Positions 36,467 to 45,922 of a stretch of DNA of 64,000 nucleotides are shown here, piece by piece (position 1 is the first letter of the stretch; every line of letters begins with the position of its first letter). Source of the stretch: Vibrio fluvialis (GTDB taxonomy: Bacteria; Pseudomonadota; Gammaproteobacteria; Enterobacterales; Vibrionaceae); assembly GCF_900460245.1 (NCBI RefSeq), contig NZ_UHIP01000002.1, positions 186,001 through 250,000 of the forward strand. Direction: 5' to 3'. A program made the translations under genes and the position numbers. The notes under the pieces are model-generated. The model saw only the letters and a list, made by a program, of their open reading frames with translations, did not search any database and was not told where the DNA came from.

Positions 36467-37497
36467 TGGGATGATTCCGTCATCTCAAACCAGCCACGGG
36501 TACGGTTCGCAAACCAAACCAGCGACAGCATCACCGGCACTTCCACCAGCACCCCCACTACAGTTGCCAATGCCGCACCAGAATGAAGACCAAACAGCGA
36601 CACCGCGACCGCCACCGCCAGCTCAAAGAAGTTCGACGTACCAATCATACAAGCTGGTGCGGCCACATTATGAGGAAGCTTCAAGCGCTTAGCCGCCCAA
36701 TAAGCAATGGCGAAAATGGTGTAGGTCTGAATCAGCAGAGGGATGGCGATCAGCACAATCGCTTGCGGACGGACCAGAATGGTCTCCGCCTGAAAACCAA
36801 ACAGCAGTACCACCGTTGCCAGCAAACCTACGATCGACCACGGTTTCATCGTCGCCAGGAAACGATTCAGCGTTGAGTGGTCATTGGCTTTATCCAGCTT
36901 TTGACGAGCGACAGCCCCTGCCAACAGTGGAATCAACACGTACAACACTACCGAGAGCAACAGTGTGTCCCACGGCACCGTAATGTCGGTGACGCCAAGC
37001 AGAAAGCCAGCAATCGGAGCAAACGCAAAGATCATGATGATGTCGTTAATCGAAACCTGCACCAGCGTGTAGTTTGCATCGCCTTTGGTTAACTGACTCC
37101 AGACAAACACCATCGCCGTACATGGTGCAACACCCAGCAGAATCATGCCTGCAATGTATTCGCTCGCGGTTTGCGGATCGACCCAGTCAGCGAATAACCC
37201 CTTAAAGAACAGCCACCCCAATAACGCCATGGTGAACGGCTTGACCAACCAGTTGATCACCAGAGTCAGGACCAGACCTTTCGGCTTCTTACCAACATCT
37301 TTCAGAGAGGAGAAATCAATCTGCACCATCATTGGAAAGATCATCAACCAAATCAACGCCGCGATCACGATGTTCACGTGTGCCAGCTCAAGGCCTGCAA
37401 TCGCTGCAAACGCTTGAGGCGCGAGACTACCCAATGCAATGCCACCCAAAATAGCCAACCCGACCCAAACGGTCAGATAACGTTCAAACAGACCCAT
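36463..37497 (-). CDS. acr3: ACR3-type arsenite efflux permease
   Basis: A 344-residue membrane protein of the ACR3 family, with about ten helices. The conserved Cys in [12 protein letters not shown] is visible, which is needed for arsenite transport, as is the [11 protein letters not shown] helix. The ATG at 37497 has a perfect GGAGG site; a GTG five codons earlier overlaps that site and is not preferred. With arsC it forms an arsenic resistance pair. No arsR gene is next to it. Confidence 0.93.
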   Translation of the reverse strand: MGLFERYLTVWVGLAILGGIALGSLAPQAFAAIAGLELAHVNIVIAALIWLMIFPMMVQIDFSSLKDVGKKPKGLVLTLVINWLVKPFTMALLGWLFFKGLFADWVDPQTASEYIAGMILLGVAPCTAMVFVWSQLTKGDANYTLVQVSINDIIMIFAFAPIAGFLLGVTDITVPWDTLLLSVVLYVLIPLLAGAVARQKLDKANDHSTLNRFLATMKPWSIVGLLATVVLLFGFQAETILVRPQAIVLIAIPLLIQTYTIFAIAYWAAKRLKLPHNVAAPACMIGTSNFFELAVAVAVSLFGLHSGAALATVVGVLVEVPVMLSLVWFANRTRGWFEMTESSQ

Positions 37498-37584
37498 TTT
37501 TCCTCCGAACACTTAGTTTTCGCCCATGCGCACTGTCCGTTCTTTCACTATAAGCCAGCGCAGCCATGTCGGTACTCTAACGCT

Positions 37585-37640
37585 GGAATAAACATATGAA
37601 AAGACATATATACGAATTTCCATATATTAAATTTTAAACA
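37585..37640. promoter_or_regulatory. ATAT-rich candidate ArsR-type operator
   Basis: Upstream of acr3 the sequence repeats CATATG, ACATATATA and CATATATT within about 40 bases, forming imperfect dyads. ArsR/SmtB proteins bind AT-rich imperfect dyads near -35. This is weak support and no regulator is encoded nearby. Confidence 0.3.
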
Positions 37641-37717
37641 TGACAGTTGAGTGACAACGCGCGAGTAACACTGCACTGGTTGAGCAATAGAAGTGATTTA
37701 AACGATAAAACTCAGAT

Positions 37718-38176
37718 TCAACGGATGACTTGTTGATGTGGCTCAGATTCTAGGGAGATACGCATAACACAATGATTCGGTTCACATTCCGTATCGACTA
37801 CCGTCCAACCTAAACGCGAATAGAGTGATGGAAGGTTAGTGTAAGCGTAAAGATGACGCTGACTGAAAGGGGAAACTTGACTAACGCCCAGACAAATCAG
37901 TTCACTGGCAATCCCCTTTCCCCACCACGGTGGAGAAACAGAGACGGCATTGATCCAAATGACATCAGCGACCTGATTCGGCTCCTGATAATAGGAATAA
38001 GCCAGCCCACCAATCACTGTGTTTTGACTGAGCACCATGATGACAGGTGGAAGTTGGACATCCGGCTTATAAGTATCGCGAAAACGGAATTCGGACCATT
38101 CACCTTGAAACAGACGTTCGACATCCTGCCAATAAGGACTAGTTTCGTCGCATTGTCTGAATTCTAAGTTGTGCAT
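37718..38176 (-). CDS. GNAT-family N-acetyltransferase
   Basis: A 152-residue acetyltransferase, with motif A visible as SVSPPWWGKGIASELI (the Q/R-x-x-G-x-G/A core here as WWGKGIA). Acceptor unknown. It is a lone gene between the arsenic pair and the left repeat of the island. Confidence 0.8.
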   Translation of the reverse strand: MHNLEFRQCDETSPYWQDVERLFQGEWSEFRFRDTYKPDVQLPPVIMVLSQNTVIGGLAYSYYQEPNQVADVIWINAVSVSPPWWGKGIASELICLGVSQVSPFSQRHLYAYTNLPSLYSRLGWTVVDTECEPNHCVMRISLESEPHQQVIR

Positions 38177-38266
38177 TTTTGATCGTTACGCTTGGGGTCA
38201 GAGTGCTCAGCATAGCCTCTGTTATGCGCATCAGCCATTGTGAGCCGTCTTAAGTTTGAGCGCCTG

Positions 38267-38459
38267 CCACATTCTTCGCCATACCTTTGCCAACCACTTC
38301 ATAATGAATGGTGGTAATATCCGCATACTACGCGACATTCTCGGCCATGCAGATATCAGTATGACAATGCGCTACGCGAACTTCGCTCCAGATCACCTGA
38401 CGGAAGCTATTTTCCTAAACCCTATCGCCTCGCAGACTGCCGCCACTGAAAAAAGTTGA
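38267..38459 (+). pseudogene. Tyrosine-recombinase C-terminal fragment (left copy)
   Basis: Only the last 60 or so residues remain. The integrase boxes His-x-x-Arg (HILRH), Leu-Gly-His and the Tyr nucleophile (TMRYA) are present, but the first catalytic Arg and the rest of the gene are absent. The frame has no usable start codon with a ribosome site. The sequence matches the right fragment near 50754 closely and differs at the very C-terminus. A remnant of a P2-like phage-type integrase. Confidence 0.8.
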
Positions 38460-38551
38460 GGCTCTGTCGCCACTTTGTCGCCACTTATCCTTTTTGACGT
38501 AAAAAAAGAGCCACTAATAGCGGCTCTCAATAGTTCGTATTTTCTGTTGAT

Positions 38552-38649
38552 ACAACCATAAATTGATATTTACGATTCATTGTAAATCAATTGATTACGT
38601 AAAATACAACCATATGTTGATATAACCAAATACAACCATAAGTTGATAT
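38552..38649. repeat. Three iterons, left copy (possible integrase arm sites)
   Basis: An 18-bp unit ACAACCATA-WN-TTGATAT occurs at 38552-38569, 38606-38623 and 38632-38649. Spacing is 54 and then 26 bases, preserved in the right copy to within one base. Position right after the integrase gene suggests arm-type integrase or directionality-factor binding sites. Confidence 0.6.
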
Positions 38650-38657
38650 TTTTGTGA

Positions 38658-38966
38658 TACTTTGTATTAAAGCTAATTATTTATGTAGGAAACTTTCTTA
38701 CATAAAAATCCCCCTGCATTCCCCTCTCCTCCTCTTTTCAAACGCATTCGAGAGGCGCTCGAACAATAAAGGAGAAGTCTTATATTAGACGTTCTCCTAC
38801 AAAATAAGTGCATTAAAAAGGCTTAACAGAAAGCGTTAATAAATATGCGACTAGCATTACAATGTGCATTTGTCTCACTCACACCAATTCTTGTCAGATA
38901 CGAGCAAGTAAGCCAAATAATATGCAGGCATGATGAATTTACATCTCAAGGAAAGAGGAAATTATC
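38658..38966. promoter_or_regulatory. Noncoding leader before the EamA gene
   Basis: This 309-base stretch holds no credible gene. It contains an imperfect palindrome around 38681-38705, a strong hairpin AGGAGAA-GTCT / AGAC-G-TTCTCCT at 38770-38798 without a T run, and an operator-like site at 38887-38911 that is shared with two other units of the island. Confidence 0.5.
38887..38911. promoter_or_regulatory. Island regulon site before the EamA gene
   Basis: CTTGTC-N7-AGCAAG is a near match (about 17 of 25 positions) to the perfect palindrome at 45759-45783. It lies 56 bases before the EamA start. Confidence 0.5.
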
Positions 38967-39881
38967 ATGAATATGGGATATTTAAATGTACTAATGTGTT
39001 ATCTGCTGGTTGGTATTAGTTACCCGATTGCAGCCGAATCGATGAACAGTATTCCGGTATGGACATTCATCGCTATCACCTTCGCTATTGGTTTTGCGTT
39101 CTTATACATTATCGGACGTGCGACCGGAGCCCCTGCTATCTTTTCACTTAGCCTGAAAACATGGGCAATCATCAGCTTACAGTCGTTACTTGGTGCTGTG
39201 TTATATACTGCATTCCTGCTCTACGGATTTGAATACTCAAACGCAATTTCTGCCTCAATTTTTACGAGTATCGCTCCAGCCGTAGTACTAGCACTGTCAT
39301 ACTTTTTGCTTAAAGAAAAGCTTAGCTCCCGCAAAGGATTAGCAATTCTGTTCGCAATCGCTGGTGTACTTGTCTTAACGGTTCCATCCAGCGACACATC
39401 CGGAAGCACATCGTTTTACGGAATCGTTCTTCTTGCACTATCGACACTTTCAACTTCAGGTTGTGTCATTGCAGCGAAGAAATACGATGTGCAACTTCCA
39501 GCCTTAACGATGGCTACAGGTGTTTGCTTTACCGGCATGATCTTTACCCTGCCGTTAATGTTCCTGCTTGAAACAAAAGATATTGACCTGTCACTACTAT
39601 TTAACGGCAAAAATTCTATCACCATGGTTTACTACGGCATTCTAGTATGGGCTGTCCCTTACTTCTGCTTCTTCAGCGGTGTAACTAAGATTCCGGCAAG
39701 TGCTACCGGTATGGCGTTTGCGATAATCCCAGTAGCATCAACCTTCTTCTCTATCATTTTCTTCGACCAGTCACTGACTGTGACAGACGGTATCGCACTA
39801 CTCATGGTGACCGGTTCTATCCTGCTGTCTGAGTCGACAGAATCTGAAGCCACTGTGGCACAGCCCGAGTTCGAAAGTTAA
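38967..39881 (+). CDS. EamA/DMT-family transporter
   Basis: A 304-residue membrane protein with ten hydrophobic segments arranged as two EamA repeats (SYFLLKEKLSSRKGLAILFAI ends the first half). DMT proteins usually export amino acids, nucleosides or other metabolites, or import some of them. AAGGAAAGAGG precedes the ATG. It is the first gene of the repeat-bounded island and has its own operator-like site and terminator. The substrate is unknown; it may export a product or excess of the pathway encoded nearby. Confidence 0.85.
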   Translation: MNMGYLNVLMCYLLVGISYPIAAESMNSIPVWTFIAITFAIGFAFLYIIGRATGAPAIFSLSLKTWAIISLQSLLGAVLYTAFLLYGFEYSNAISASIFTSIAPAVVLALSYFLLKEKLSSRKGLAILFAIAGVLVLTVPSSDTSGSTSFYGIVLLALSTLSTSGCVIAAKKYDVQLPALTMATGVCFTGMIFTLPLMFLLETKDIDLSLLFNGKNSITMVYYGILVWAVPYFCFFSGVTKIPASATGMAFAIIPVASTFFSIIFFDQSLTVTDGIALLMVTGSILLSESTESEATVAQPEFES

Positions 39882-39921
39882 TCGGCGCAAACGCACCAAG
39901 ACTGAACATCACAGACAATCG

Positions 39922-39963
39922 ACGCACTCCTGAGGTGAAAGAGCACCACGGGAGTGCGTTTTT
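39922..39963 (+). terminator. Terminator after the EamA gene
   Basis: 9-bp stem ACGCACTCC / GGAGTGCGT with an internal GGTG / CACC pairing, followed by TTTTTC. Confidence 0.82.
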
Positions 39964-40142
39964 CTTTATTACCGTAAAGTCCATTCATCCTGTCGTCTTG
40001 CTATCAGCAACACTATCTCTCTGTTTTCCTTTTATTTATGCAATATGCACCTTTTTCGCGCGCACGGCTCTAATTAATCCCCCCCATGGCACTTATATTG
40101 CTTAGTTGCTATTAACTGGTTATAGCTGGGAACACCTGAATT

Positions 40143-41072
40143 ATGAGCACTATTTTTTCGACTGACACATTAGAACAAAAAGATAGATTCAATTACTGGA
40201 ACGATGTGGTAACTAAACACTATGCACCGTGTTTAGGAATCGCCAGTGATTCGACTCAGTTTAAAGCTACAACCACAGTTCAGCATGTCGGTTCTACAGA
40301 GTTAAGCCACGTCGCTTCAGAAAGTATTCGCTACGATCGCCGTGTAGCAGATTTACGCTCAGTTCCCAGAGAAGATATCTTTCTATCCGTGATGTTAGAA
40401 GGTGAAGGTTATTTCGAGCAGAATGAACGTCAGGTATCACATCAGGTCGGCGACATTCTGATCTATGATTCAGGCAAACCATACTCATTCAATTACACGT
40501 CAGCATATAAAGCGATGCTTTTGCGCATACCACGCCCTTTAATTCAGGCCAAAGTCACTCGGTTGGATAATCTGGGTGGCACCGTACTGAATGATCAATC
40601 GTCTTTTGGCCGGTTAATTAAATCGCTGATGAATGAAACATCGATTATCGCGTCATCACCTGACCTTATAAACGAAGACGAATTTATTGTGCCAACGCTC
40701 GATATGCTGACAACAGCCATCAGTCGGGCAACGAGTACCGATACCCCTATTGCCTCTCACAATAAACTGTTAAACGAAATCAAAACCTACATCCGTAATC
40801 ATATTACTGATGAAGAGCTAAGCCTTGAAAGCGTCGCCTCTGAAAAAGGGATTTCTCTGCGCACACTCAGCCGACTATTTGCGGAGGCGGGAGAAACCCC
40901 ACGCAACTGGTTACAATCGCAGCGCCTATCCTGTGCTTATGACGCATTAGCCAATAAACGAGTCACCAATATCACAGAAGCGGCACTCACCTTTGGCTAT
41001 AAAGATCTGTCTCATTTCAGCCGTACCTTCAAAAAGCAATTTGGTTATTCACCAAGAGAACTGACAAGATAG
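40143..41072 (+). CDS. AraC-family regulator with AraC_binding_2-like sensor
   Basis: A 309-residue regulator. The N-terminal part (about 1-180, with FNYWNDVV and an EGEGYFEQNER cupin strand) resembles the FeaR-like AraC_binding_2 domain, and the C-terminal part carries two helix-turn-helix motifs (LRTLSRLFAEAGETPRNW and FGYKDLSHFSRTFKKQFGYSP). It faces the ABC importer operon tail-to-tail. The second island regulator (48737-49669) has the same architecture, so the two are paralogues and one likely controls the ABC/hydrolase genes. Confidence 0.88.
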   Translation: MSTIFSTDTLEQKDRFNYWNDVVTKHYAPCLGIASDSTQFKATTTVQHVGSTELSHVASESIRYDRRVADLRSVPREDIFLSVMLEGEGYFEQNERQVSHQVGDILIYDSGKPYSFNYTSAYKAMLLRIPRPLIQAKVTRLDNLGGTVLNDQSSFGRLIKSLMNETSIIASSPDLINEDEFIVPTLDMLTTAISRATSTDTPIASHNKLLNEIKTYIRNHITDEELSLESVASEKGISLRTLSRLFAEAGETPRNWLQSQRLSCAYDALANKRVTNITEAALTFGYKDLSHFSRTFKKQFGYSPRELTR

Positions 41073-41094
41073 TCATCCCCCAAAAAAACAGAAT

Positions 41095-41132
41095 AAAAAA
41101 CGGATAAGTCTTCAAAAGGCTTATCCGTTTTC
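41095..41132. terminator. Bidirectional terminator between araC-type gene and ABC operon
   Basis: 9-bp stem ACGGATAAG / CTTATCCGT flanked by A-rich and T-rich runs, between two convergent units. Confidence 0.85.
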
Positions 41133-41152
41133 ATTTTAATCAAGATAACTAA

Positions 41153-42139
41153 TTATAGGTCTTGAATACCTTTACACTCACTCAAGTTGTCTTTAGTGAT
41201 AATTGGGTTTGGCATATAGATATATTTATCCAGCTTCTCACCATCCAGCAGTTTAACCGCTGCATCTACCGCGTATTTCGCATCACTGTAGGCATCGGAT
41301 AATACCGTAGCGTACTGAATGCCTGCTTTGATATTTTTATATCCAGGGACTTCACAACCCACACCAACCAGAGCAAGTTTCTTCGCATCAATATTGGCAC
41401 GCTCAGCTGCAACAATTACACCCGCCATCATCAGATCTTCTACCGCGTATACACCTTCAACCTGATCGCCAAAACGAGTAAAGAGTGAAGAAGCCGCCGT
41501 CATAGAGACATTCTGATCCCAGTTACCCGGTTGTTCACCAAGGATTTTGATATCCGGAGCAAGCTTGTTAAGTTCTTCGGTAAAGCCTTTCATTCGGCCA
41601 ATCGACGTTGGAGCTCCCGGCGTACCGGTAATCACAAAAATTTCGCCTTTTTTGCCAAAACCTTTTGCTTCAAATGCATCAACCATTGCTTTAGCCGATT
41701 CACGACCTATCTCTTCACTGTTACCACCCGTGTAAACATCCCAAAATTTTTCAGACTGTTTTGCAGGAAGTGCATCACTGATGATCAGTGGAATACCCGC
41801 TTTTTGGATCTTGCGCATTGATGGAATCAAAGCGTTAGCATCGACCGGCCAAAGGATGATTGCATCCGGGCGTTTAGCAATCGCCTGTTCAACCTGATTG
41901 GCCTGATTAGCAGGGTCAAATGGGCTGGTTGTTGTTTCAAAATTCAACCCGGCGGCTGTTGCTTCTTGTTTGAAGAAACGTAAATAGTCAGCACAGTAGG
42001 TACATTCTTCTGTTGGTTGCAGCAAGATGACTGATTTACCTTCAGCGGCTTGTGCAACTGAAGCCGACATTGCTGAAGCTAATGCTGCTGTGGTTGCCAG
42101 CGCAGTCAAAGAGTGTTTTACCAGTGATTTTGTTTTCAT
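41153..42139 (-). CDS. Ribose-type ABC transporter substrate-binding protein
   Basis: A 328-residue periplasmic binding protein of the Peripla_BP_4 (RbsB-like) family with a signal peptide cut after Ala31/32. Unusually it has a Cys-x-x-Cys pair (Cys46, Cys49, in EECTYC) at the start of the first lobe and two further cysteines near the end. The binding cleft residues differ from RbsB. It is the last gene of a four-gene ABC operon (ATPase, two permeases, binding protein). The substrate is unknown and need not be a sugar. Confidence 0.88.
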   Translation of the reverse strand: MKTKSLVKHSLTALATTAALASAMSASVAQAAEGKSVILLQPTEECTYCADYLRFFKQEATAAGLNFETTTSPFDPANQANQVEQAIAKRPDAIILWPVDANALIPSMRKIQKAGIPLIISDALPAKQSEKFWDVYTGGNSEEIGRESAKAMVDAFEAKGFGKKGEIFVITGTPGAPTSIGRMKGFTEELNKLAPDIKILGEQPGNWDQNVSMTAASSLFTRFGDQVEGVYAVEDLMMAGVIVAAERANIDAKKLALVGVGCEVPGYKNIKAGIQYATVLSDAYSDAKYAVDAAVKLLDGEKLDKYIYMPNPIITKDNLSECKGIQDL

Positions 42140-42163
42140 CGTGACGTCTCCGTTGTCCGTTGA

Positions 42164-43120
42164 TTATCCATGTGTTTTTTTAAGCAGATTTAAGCGTAAT
42201 GAACTAAGGTCCCCGTTCATCAGAACGACAAACCCAAGAACACAACCGTTAACGAGTAATGTAGTGGCAGAGCTTGCACCCATAAGGCTTAAGCCATTGC
42301 CTAATGCGGCGAGAATCATTACTCCTACCGCAACCTGATGAATTTTCCCTACGCCTCCGCCAAGTGAGACACCACCCAGAATGGCTGCAGAGGCTGCCTG
42401 AATCAGAAGCGTGTCGCCTAATGTTGGGGAACCGGTAGCAAGGCTTATTGAAATCAATGCGCCCGCTAAGGCTGCAAGCATGCCAGAGCAACCAAATGCG
42501 ACACATAATGCGGCAGATGTGTTAGCTCCACTCATAATTGCAGATTGTCTGTGGCTGCCCGTCGCATAGAGGTCTCTTCCAAGACGTGTAAAGCTCAGTA
42601 GCAGATACACCACTATCATCGCAGCAACGGTAATTAAGATACGTGGAGAAAGTACGTAGGCTATTTGAGCGTCTAAAACATCTGATGCATCAAAGTTGTA
42701 ATAAGGGACAACGTTGCCATCAGCGATCCAATATGCAAAACCTGATAACAGAATCATCATGCCTAATGTGCTCACTAAAGATGAGACTTTTAGCTTAATG
42801 ATGAACGCGGCATTAATCAGACCGACAACCAAGCCAAACATCACAGCCCAAAACACACCGATAACAGCACTGTCTACACCGGTTTTAGCCAAAATAAGAC
42901 CGCCAACTGCAACCATTGAAGCCACTGACAGGTCGAACTCACCAACAATCATGGTGAGAACCAAACCTAACGCCACCAATCCGACTAAGCCAAAATTCTG
43001 CATTAAGGCAAAAAGATTACCGCTGGTTAAGAAGAAACTATTCATACAGGCAAAAAATACCGGTATAGCGATAAACAGAAAGACTCGTAATATATCTGAC
43101 GAATTCCATTTAGATTTCAT
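42164..43120 (-). CDS. ABC transporter permease (RbsC-like)
   Basis: A 318-residue inner-membrane permease of the BPD_transp_2 (ribose/branched-chain type) family with eight or nine hydrophobic segments. The segment GEFDLSVASMVAVGG is the typical RbsC-like signature. GGGAGG precedes the ATG. It pairs with the permease encoded 12 bases upstream. Confidence 0.9.
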   Translation of the reverse strand: MKSKWNSSDILRVFLFIAIPVFFACMNSFFLTSGNLFALMQNFGLVGLVALGLVLTMIVGEFDLSVASMVAVGGLILAKTGVDSAVIGVFWAVMFGLVVGLINAAFIIKLKVSSLVSTLGMMILLSGFAYWIADGNVVPYYNFDASDVLDAQIAYVLSPRILITVAAMIVVYLLLSFTRLGRDLYATGSHRQSAIMSGANTSAALCVAFGCSGMLAALAGALISISLATGSPTLGDTLLIQAASAAILGGVSLGGGVGKIHQVAVGVMILAALGNGLSLMGASSATTLLVNGCVLGFVVLMNGDLSSLRLNLLKKTHG

Positions 43121-43132
43121 TTTGCGCCTCCC

Positions 43133-44122
43133 TTATTTACGCTTACGAGACAGTAATGCGCCCAGCACTACAGAAATAAGAACAACAGCACCTTTCACCA
43201 TCAACTGCATGTCGAGAGAAAAGCCCGCCAGCAACAATACGTTTCCGACGACAGCCAGGAACAATGCACCAAATACAGCATCCTTGATACGACCATGCCC
43301 GCCGGCTATGGCGACACCGCCAACCAAAACCGCAGCAATCGCACTAAAATCTAGCCCCGCACCCAAAGACAGGTTTCCTTGAGAGTTTTGAGACGCGATC
43401 AGAATACCGGTCAAAGAAGCGGTTGAAGAGGCAATAATGTAAGCCATGGCAACCGCCAGCCCCACGCGTAACCCGGATAACTTAGCCGTTGTGGAGTTAA
43501 TACCAATCAGCTGTATTTCACGTCCTAATCGCATACGAGATAAAAAGAATTCACACGCAAACAAGACGAATATCAGAATAAATATCTGGTTTGGAACACC
43601 CGGAAATATATGACCAACACCAAGCCAGTGAACACCGACATCACTGGTAATAGTCCGGCCGCCCGACACCCAGGAACCGATACCGGTGATAACCGATGAC
43701 GCGGCTATCGTAGTAATGATAGGGTTGGTTTTCATCGCACCGACGGCAGCGCCCTGAATCACACCAAAGATAATCCCTACGGCTAATGTCAAAATAATCG
43801 CAGCGGGAATTCCTAGCTGTAATGAGCTAGCGAAAACAATCGTGGAGATTGACGTTGTGGCACTGATAGACAGCATAAACAGGTTGCCACTAATGGTAAC
43901 CAGTGCCAATCCGCAGGCAGCAATCCCTACCGATACCGTTGAAAACAGAATTGAACTGAGGTTTTGCGCAGTCGCAAACCCTTCAATAAACACACTCGCC
44001 AACAGAGCCACAATGACAATCGCGATTCTGACCGATGTTGCCTGAATTCGGGTCGGAGAAAATGCCGCACCGCTTAGCGACATAAAAGGTAACGTTGATT
44101 TTGAAGAAGCTGCTCGTATCAT
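43133..44122 (-). CDS. ABC transporter permease (RbsC-like, second)
   Basis: A 329-residue RbsC-like permease with the same helical pattern (SGNLFMLSISATTSIS takes the place of the usual GGIDLSVGS-like motif). Its start overlaps the ATPase stop by four bases (ATGA). Use of two different permeases with one binding protein is typical for several members of this ABC family. Confidence 0.9.
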   Translation of the reverse strand: MIRAASSKSTLPFMSLSGAAFSPTRIQATSVRIAIVIVALLASVFIEGFATAQNLSSILFSTVSVGIAACGLALVTISGNLFMLSISATTSISTIVFASSLQLGIPAAIILTLAVGIIFGVIQGAAVGAMKTNPIITTIAASSVITGIGSWVSGGRTITSDVGVHWLGVGHIFPGVPNQIFILIFVLFACEFFLSRMRLGREIQLIGINSTTAKLSGLRVGLAVAMAYIIASSTASLTGILIASQNSQGNLSLGAGLDFSAIAAVLVGGVAIAGGHGRIKDAVFGALFLAVVGNVLLLAGFSLDMQLMVKGAVVLISVVLGALLSRKRK

Positions 44123-45618
44123 GCTGCATCCCTCACTTTTCCATGCAAAATGTCTTGTAAGATGCTTTCTTGAGTCGCATCTTTCCTTAATACGCTGTTA
44201 ATAATTTCACCTTTAAATACCGTGACTATGCGGTCAGCGAAATCAAGAATCTCTTCCAGATCCGTTGAGTAGAAAACGATAGAAAGCCCTTGGTCAGCAC
44301 GGTCTCTTAACCGTTGATAAATATCGGCACGGGCACCAATATCCACCCCACGAGTTGGCTCGTTAAGTAGTAATAAATCGGGATTAGTCGCAATGGCTTT
44401 GCCCAGAACGACTTTCTGTTGGTTGCCACCACTGAGTGAAGAAACAGGTTCATGATTTCGGTCGGGATTTAGCGTAAATGATTCCGCTAGCTCCACGCCA
44501 TTTCGGGTATCTTCAGACTTTGAAATTACGCCCCAGCGAGACAAAACATCCAGCGCTCTTGACGTTAAATTCATACCAATCGGCGCTTCTAAAAATGCAC
44601 CTTTGCCTGCCCTGTCTTCCGGGACATAAGAGATAGAATGCTGTTCAGCATCATAGATAGAATCAAGAGAAACCGGCTTTTGGTTTAGCAATAACTCCCC
44701 TTGTTCTACCGGGGCTAAACCTGCCAATGTGCGTAAAAATAGATCAGCACCAGCGCCAAGTTGCCCAACAACAGCAACAATCTCACCTTTATGGCAGGTA
44801 AAATCTAGCGGCCCGTAACCATTCTCTATCTGCACATCTTTACATTCGAGCAGCACTTTTCCATGTGGTCGTTGAGGTCTGATTACGCCCCTCTCCACTT
44901 CATGGCCTAACATTGCGCTAACCAGCTCCGGTCCGGTGACATCTTTAGTATTACGAGTAAAGATATGCTTGCCGCCACGAAATACCGTCACTCGATCGGT
45001 AATGGTGAAAACTTCATCCAACCGGTGGCTGATAATAACCAAAGTGGTGCCAGCCGCTTTAAGCTTGCGCATAATAGAAAAAACTTTTTCAATTTCTGCG
45101 TCAGACAATGTCGCAGTTGGCTCATCAAGAAGCAGTACGTGGGCACCGCTTGCCAGCCCGCGTGCAATCTCGACCAGTTGTCTTTCCGCTAAAGAAAGTG
45201 TCTCTGCAAGCTGAAAAGGAGAAATATGTTCTAATCCAACATCAGCAAGCAGCTTGGTGACTTGCTCGGTATAACGACTTCTGCGATAGAGTTGCCCATT
45301 TTCTTTCATGCCGATAACGATGTTATCCAGAACACTCAGGTGAGGCAGAATAGACAGTTCCTGATGAACAATAGTAATCAAAGACGGGTCAACACGTTTG
45401 CCGAGCTCGACCTGCATTCCCCCAATATCTAAAGTTCCGGTATCTGGTGTGACATAACCACCCAGGATTTTGACCAGCGTGCTTTTGCCCGCTCCGTTTT
45501 CCCCGCATAAGCCGAGAATTTCTCCACTACGGAGAGAAAAACTGACATCGTTTAGAGCGAACACGCCACCATATCGTTTAGATATGTGACTTGCCGTCAG
45601 TATATTTTTTGCTTCCAT
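44119..45618 (-). CDS. Sugar-type ABC transporter ATPase (RbsA/MglA-like)
   Basis: A 499-residue protein with two fused ATPase domains. The first has Walker [10 protein letters not shown] and signature LSLAERQ; the second has a degenerate Walker A (GQLGAGADL) and signature LSGGNQQK, as is normal in this family. AAGGAC precedes the ATG at 45618; an in-frame start nine codons earlier lacks a ribosome site. First gene of the importer operon, with the island's perfect palindrome 141 bases upstream. Confidence 0.92.
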   Translation of the reverse strand: MEAKNILTASHISKRYGGVFALNDVSFSLRSGEILGLCGENGAGKSTLVKILGGYVTPDTGTLDIGGMQVELGKRVDPSLITIVHQELSILPHLSVLDNIVIGMKENGQLYRRSRYTEQVTKLLADVGLEHISPFQLAETLSLAERQLVEIARGLASGAHVLLLDEPTATLSDAEIEKVFSIMRKLKAAGTTLVIISHRLDEVFTITDRVTVFRGGKHIFTRNTKDVTGPELVSAMLGHEVERGVIRPQRPHGKVLLECKDVQIENGYGPLDFTCHKGEIVAVVGQLGAGADLFLRTLAGLAPVEQGELLLNQKPVSLDSIYDAEQHSISYVPEDRAGKGAFLEAPIGMNLTSRALDVLSRWGVISKSEDTRNGVELAESFTLNPDRNHEPVSSLSGGNQQKVVLGKAIATNPDLLLLNEPTRGVDIGARADIYQRLRDRADQGLSIVFYSTDLEEILDFADRIVTVFKGEIINSVLRKDATQESILQDILHGKVRDAA

Positions 45619-45758
45619 TGCGCTGCTGTCCTTTCTCAAAATCATTGAGATTGAGGGCTTACTTCTTTTTCAATCAAAGTTTTCAACTCTAAGTAAGCCG
45701 CATAACTCATACATTTTATTTATGTATTGAGGACATCTTAGCCTTGTAATGGCGAGTG

Positions 45759-45783
45759 ATACTTGTCTGACCGGGACAAGTAT
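45759..45783. promoter_or_regulatory. Perfect palindromic operator before the ABC operon
   Basis: Nine-base arms ATACTTGTC and GACAAGTAT with a 7-base spacer. It is not followed by a T run, so it is not a terminator. Related sites precede the cyclase gene and the EamA gene. It is the strongest member of a three-promoter set. Confidence 0.65.
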
Positions 45784-45852
45784 TGTGATAATCAGGACAC
45801 AGGAAAAAGTCCTGAATTTGAGACTTTTAATTCAACAGTAACAAGCAGATAT

Positions 45853-45887
45853 AAAAAAAGGGTAAGCAACCCTAAGGCCGCTTACCC
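45853..45887 (-). terminator. Terminator after the arginase-family gene
   Basis: 8-bp stem GGGTAAGC / GCTTACCC with a run of seven A (T on the transcribed strand) after it, 36 bases past the stop at 45923. Confidence 0.82.
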
Positions 45888-45922
45888 GTATGCAAACACA
45901 CAACAAATACAGAAAAATACGT

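Larger units (their letters stand above)
38267..38657. repeat. Left copy of a ~390-bp flanking direct repeat
   Basis: The same arrangement occurs at 50754-51140: integrase 3' end, hairpin AGAGCC-ACTAATA-GCGGCTCT region (38507-38527), and three iterons. By eye the two copies differ at roughly one base in ten. The repeats have the same orientation and enclose about 12.1 kb, as expected for integration of a related element next to an earlier one, or for duplication. Confidence 0.8.

Noticed and set aside
38200..38250. Possible integron attC-like site (GTTATGCGCATCAGCC) near a GNAT gene
   Set aside because: No matching complementary half or typical attC fold could be drawn, and there is no cassette array.
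38552..38649. Iterons taken as a CRISPR array
   Set aside because: Only three units, unequal spacing, no unique spacers of constant size and no cas genes.
45759..45783. Palindrome as a terminator of the ABC or neighbouring operon
   Set aside because: No T run on either side, and it lies upstream of the start of the ABC operon; the arginase-family gene has its own terminator at 45853-45887.
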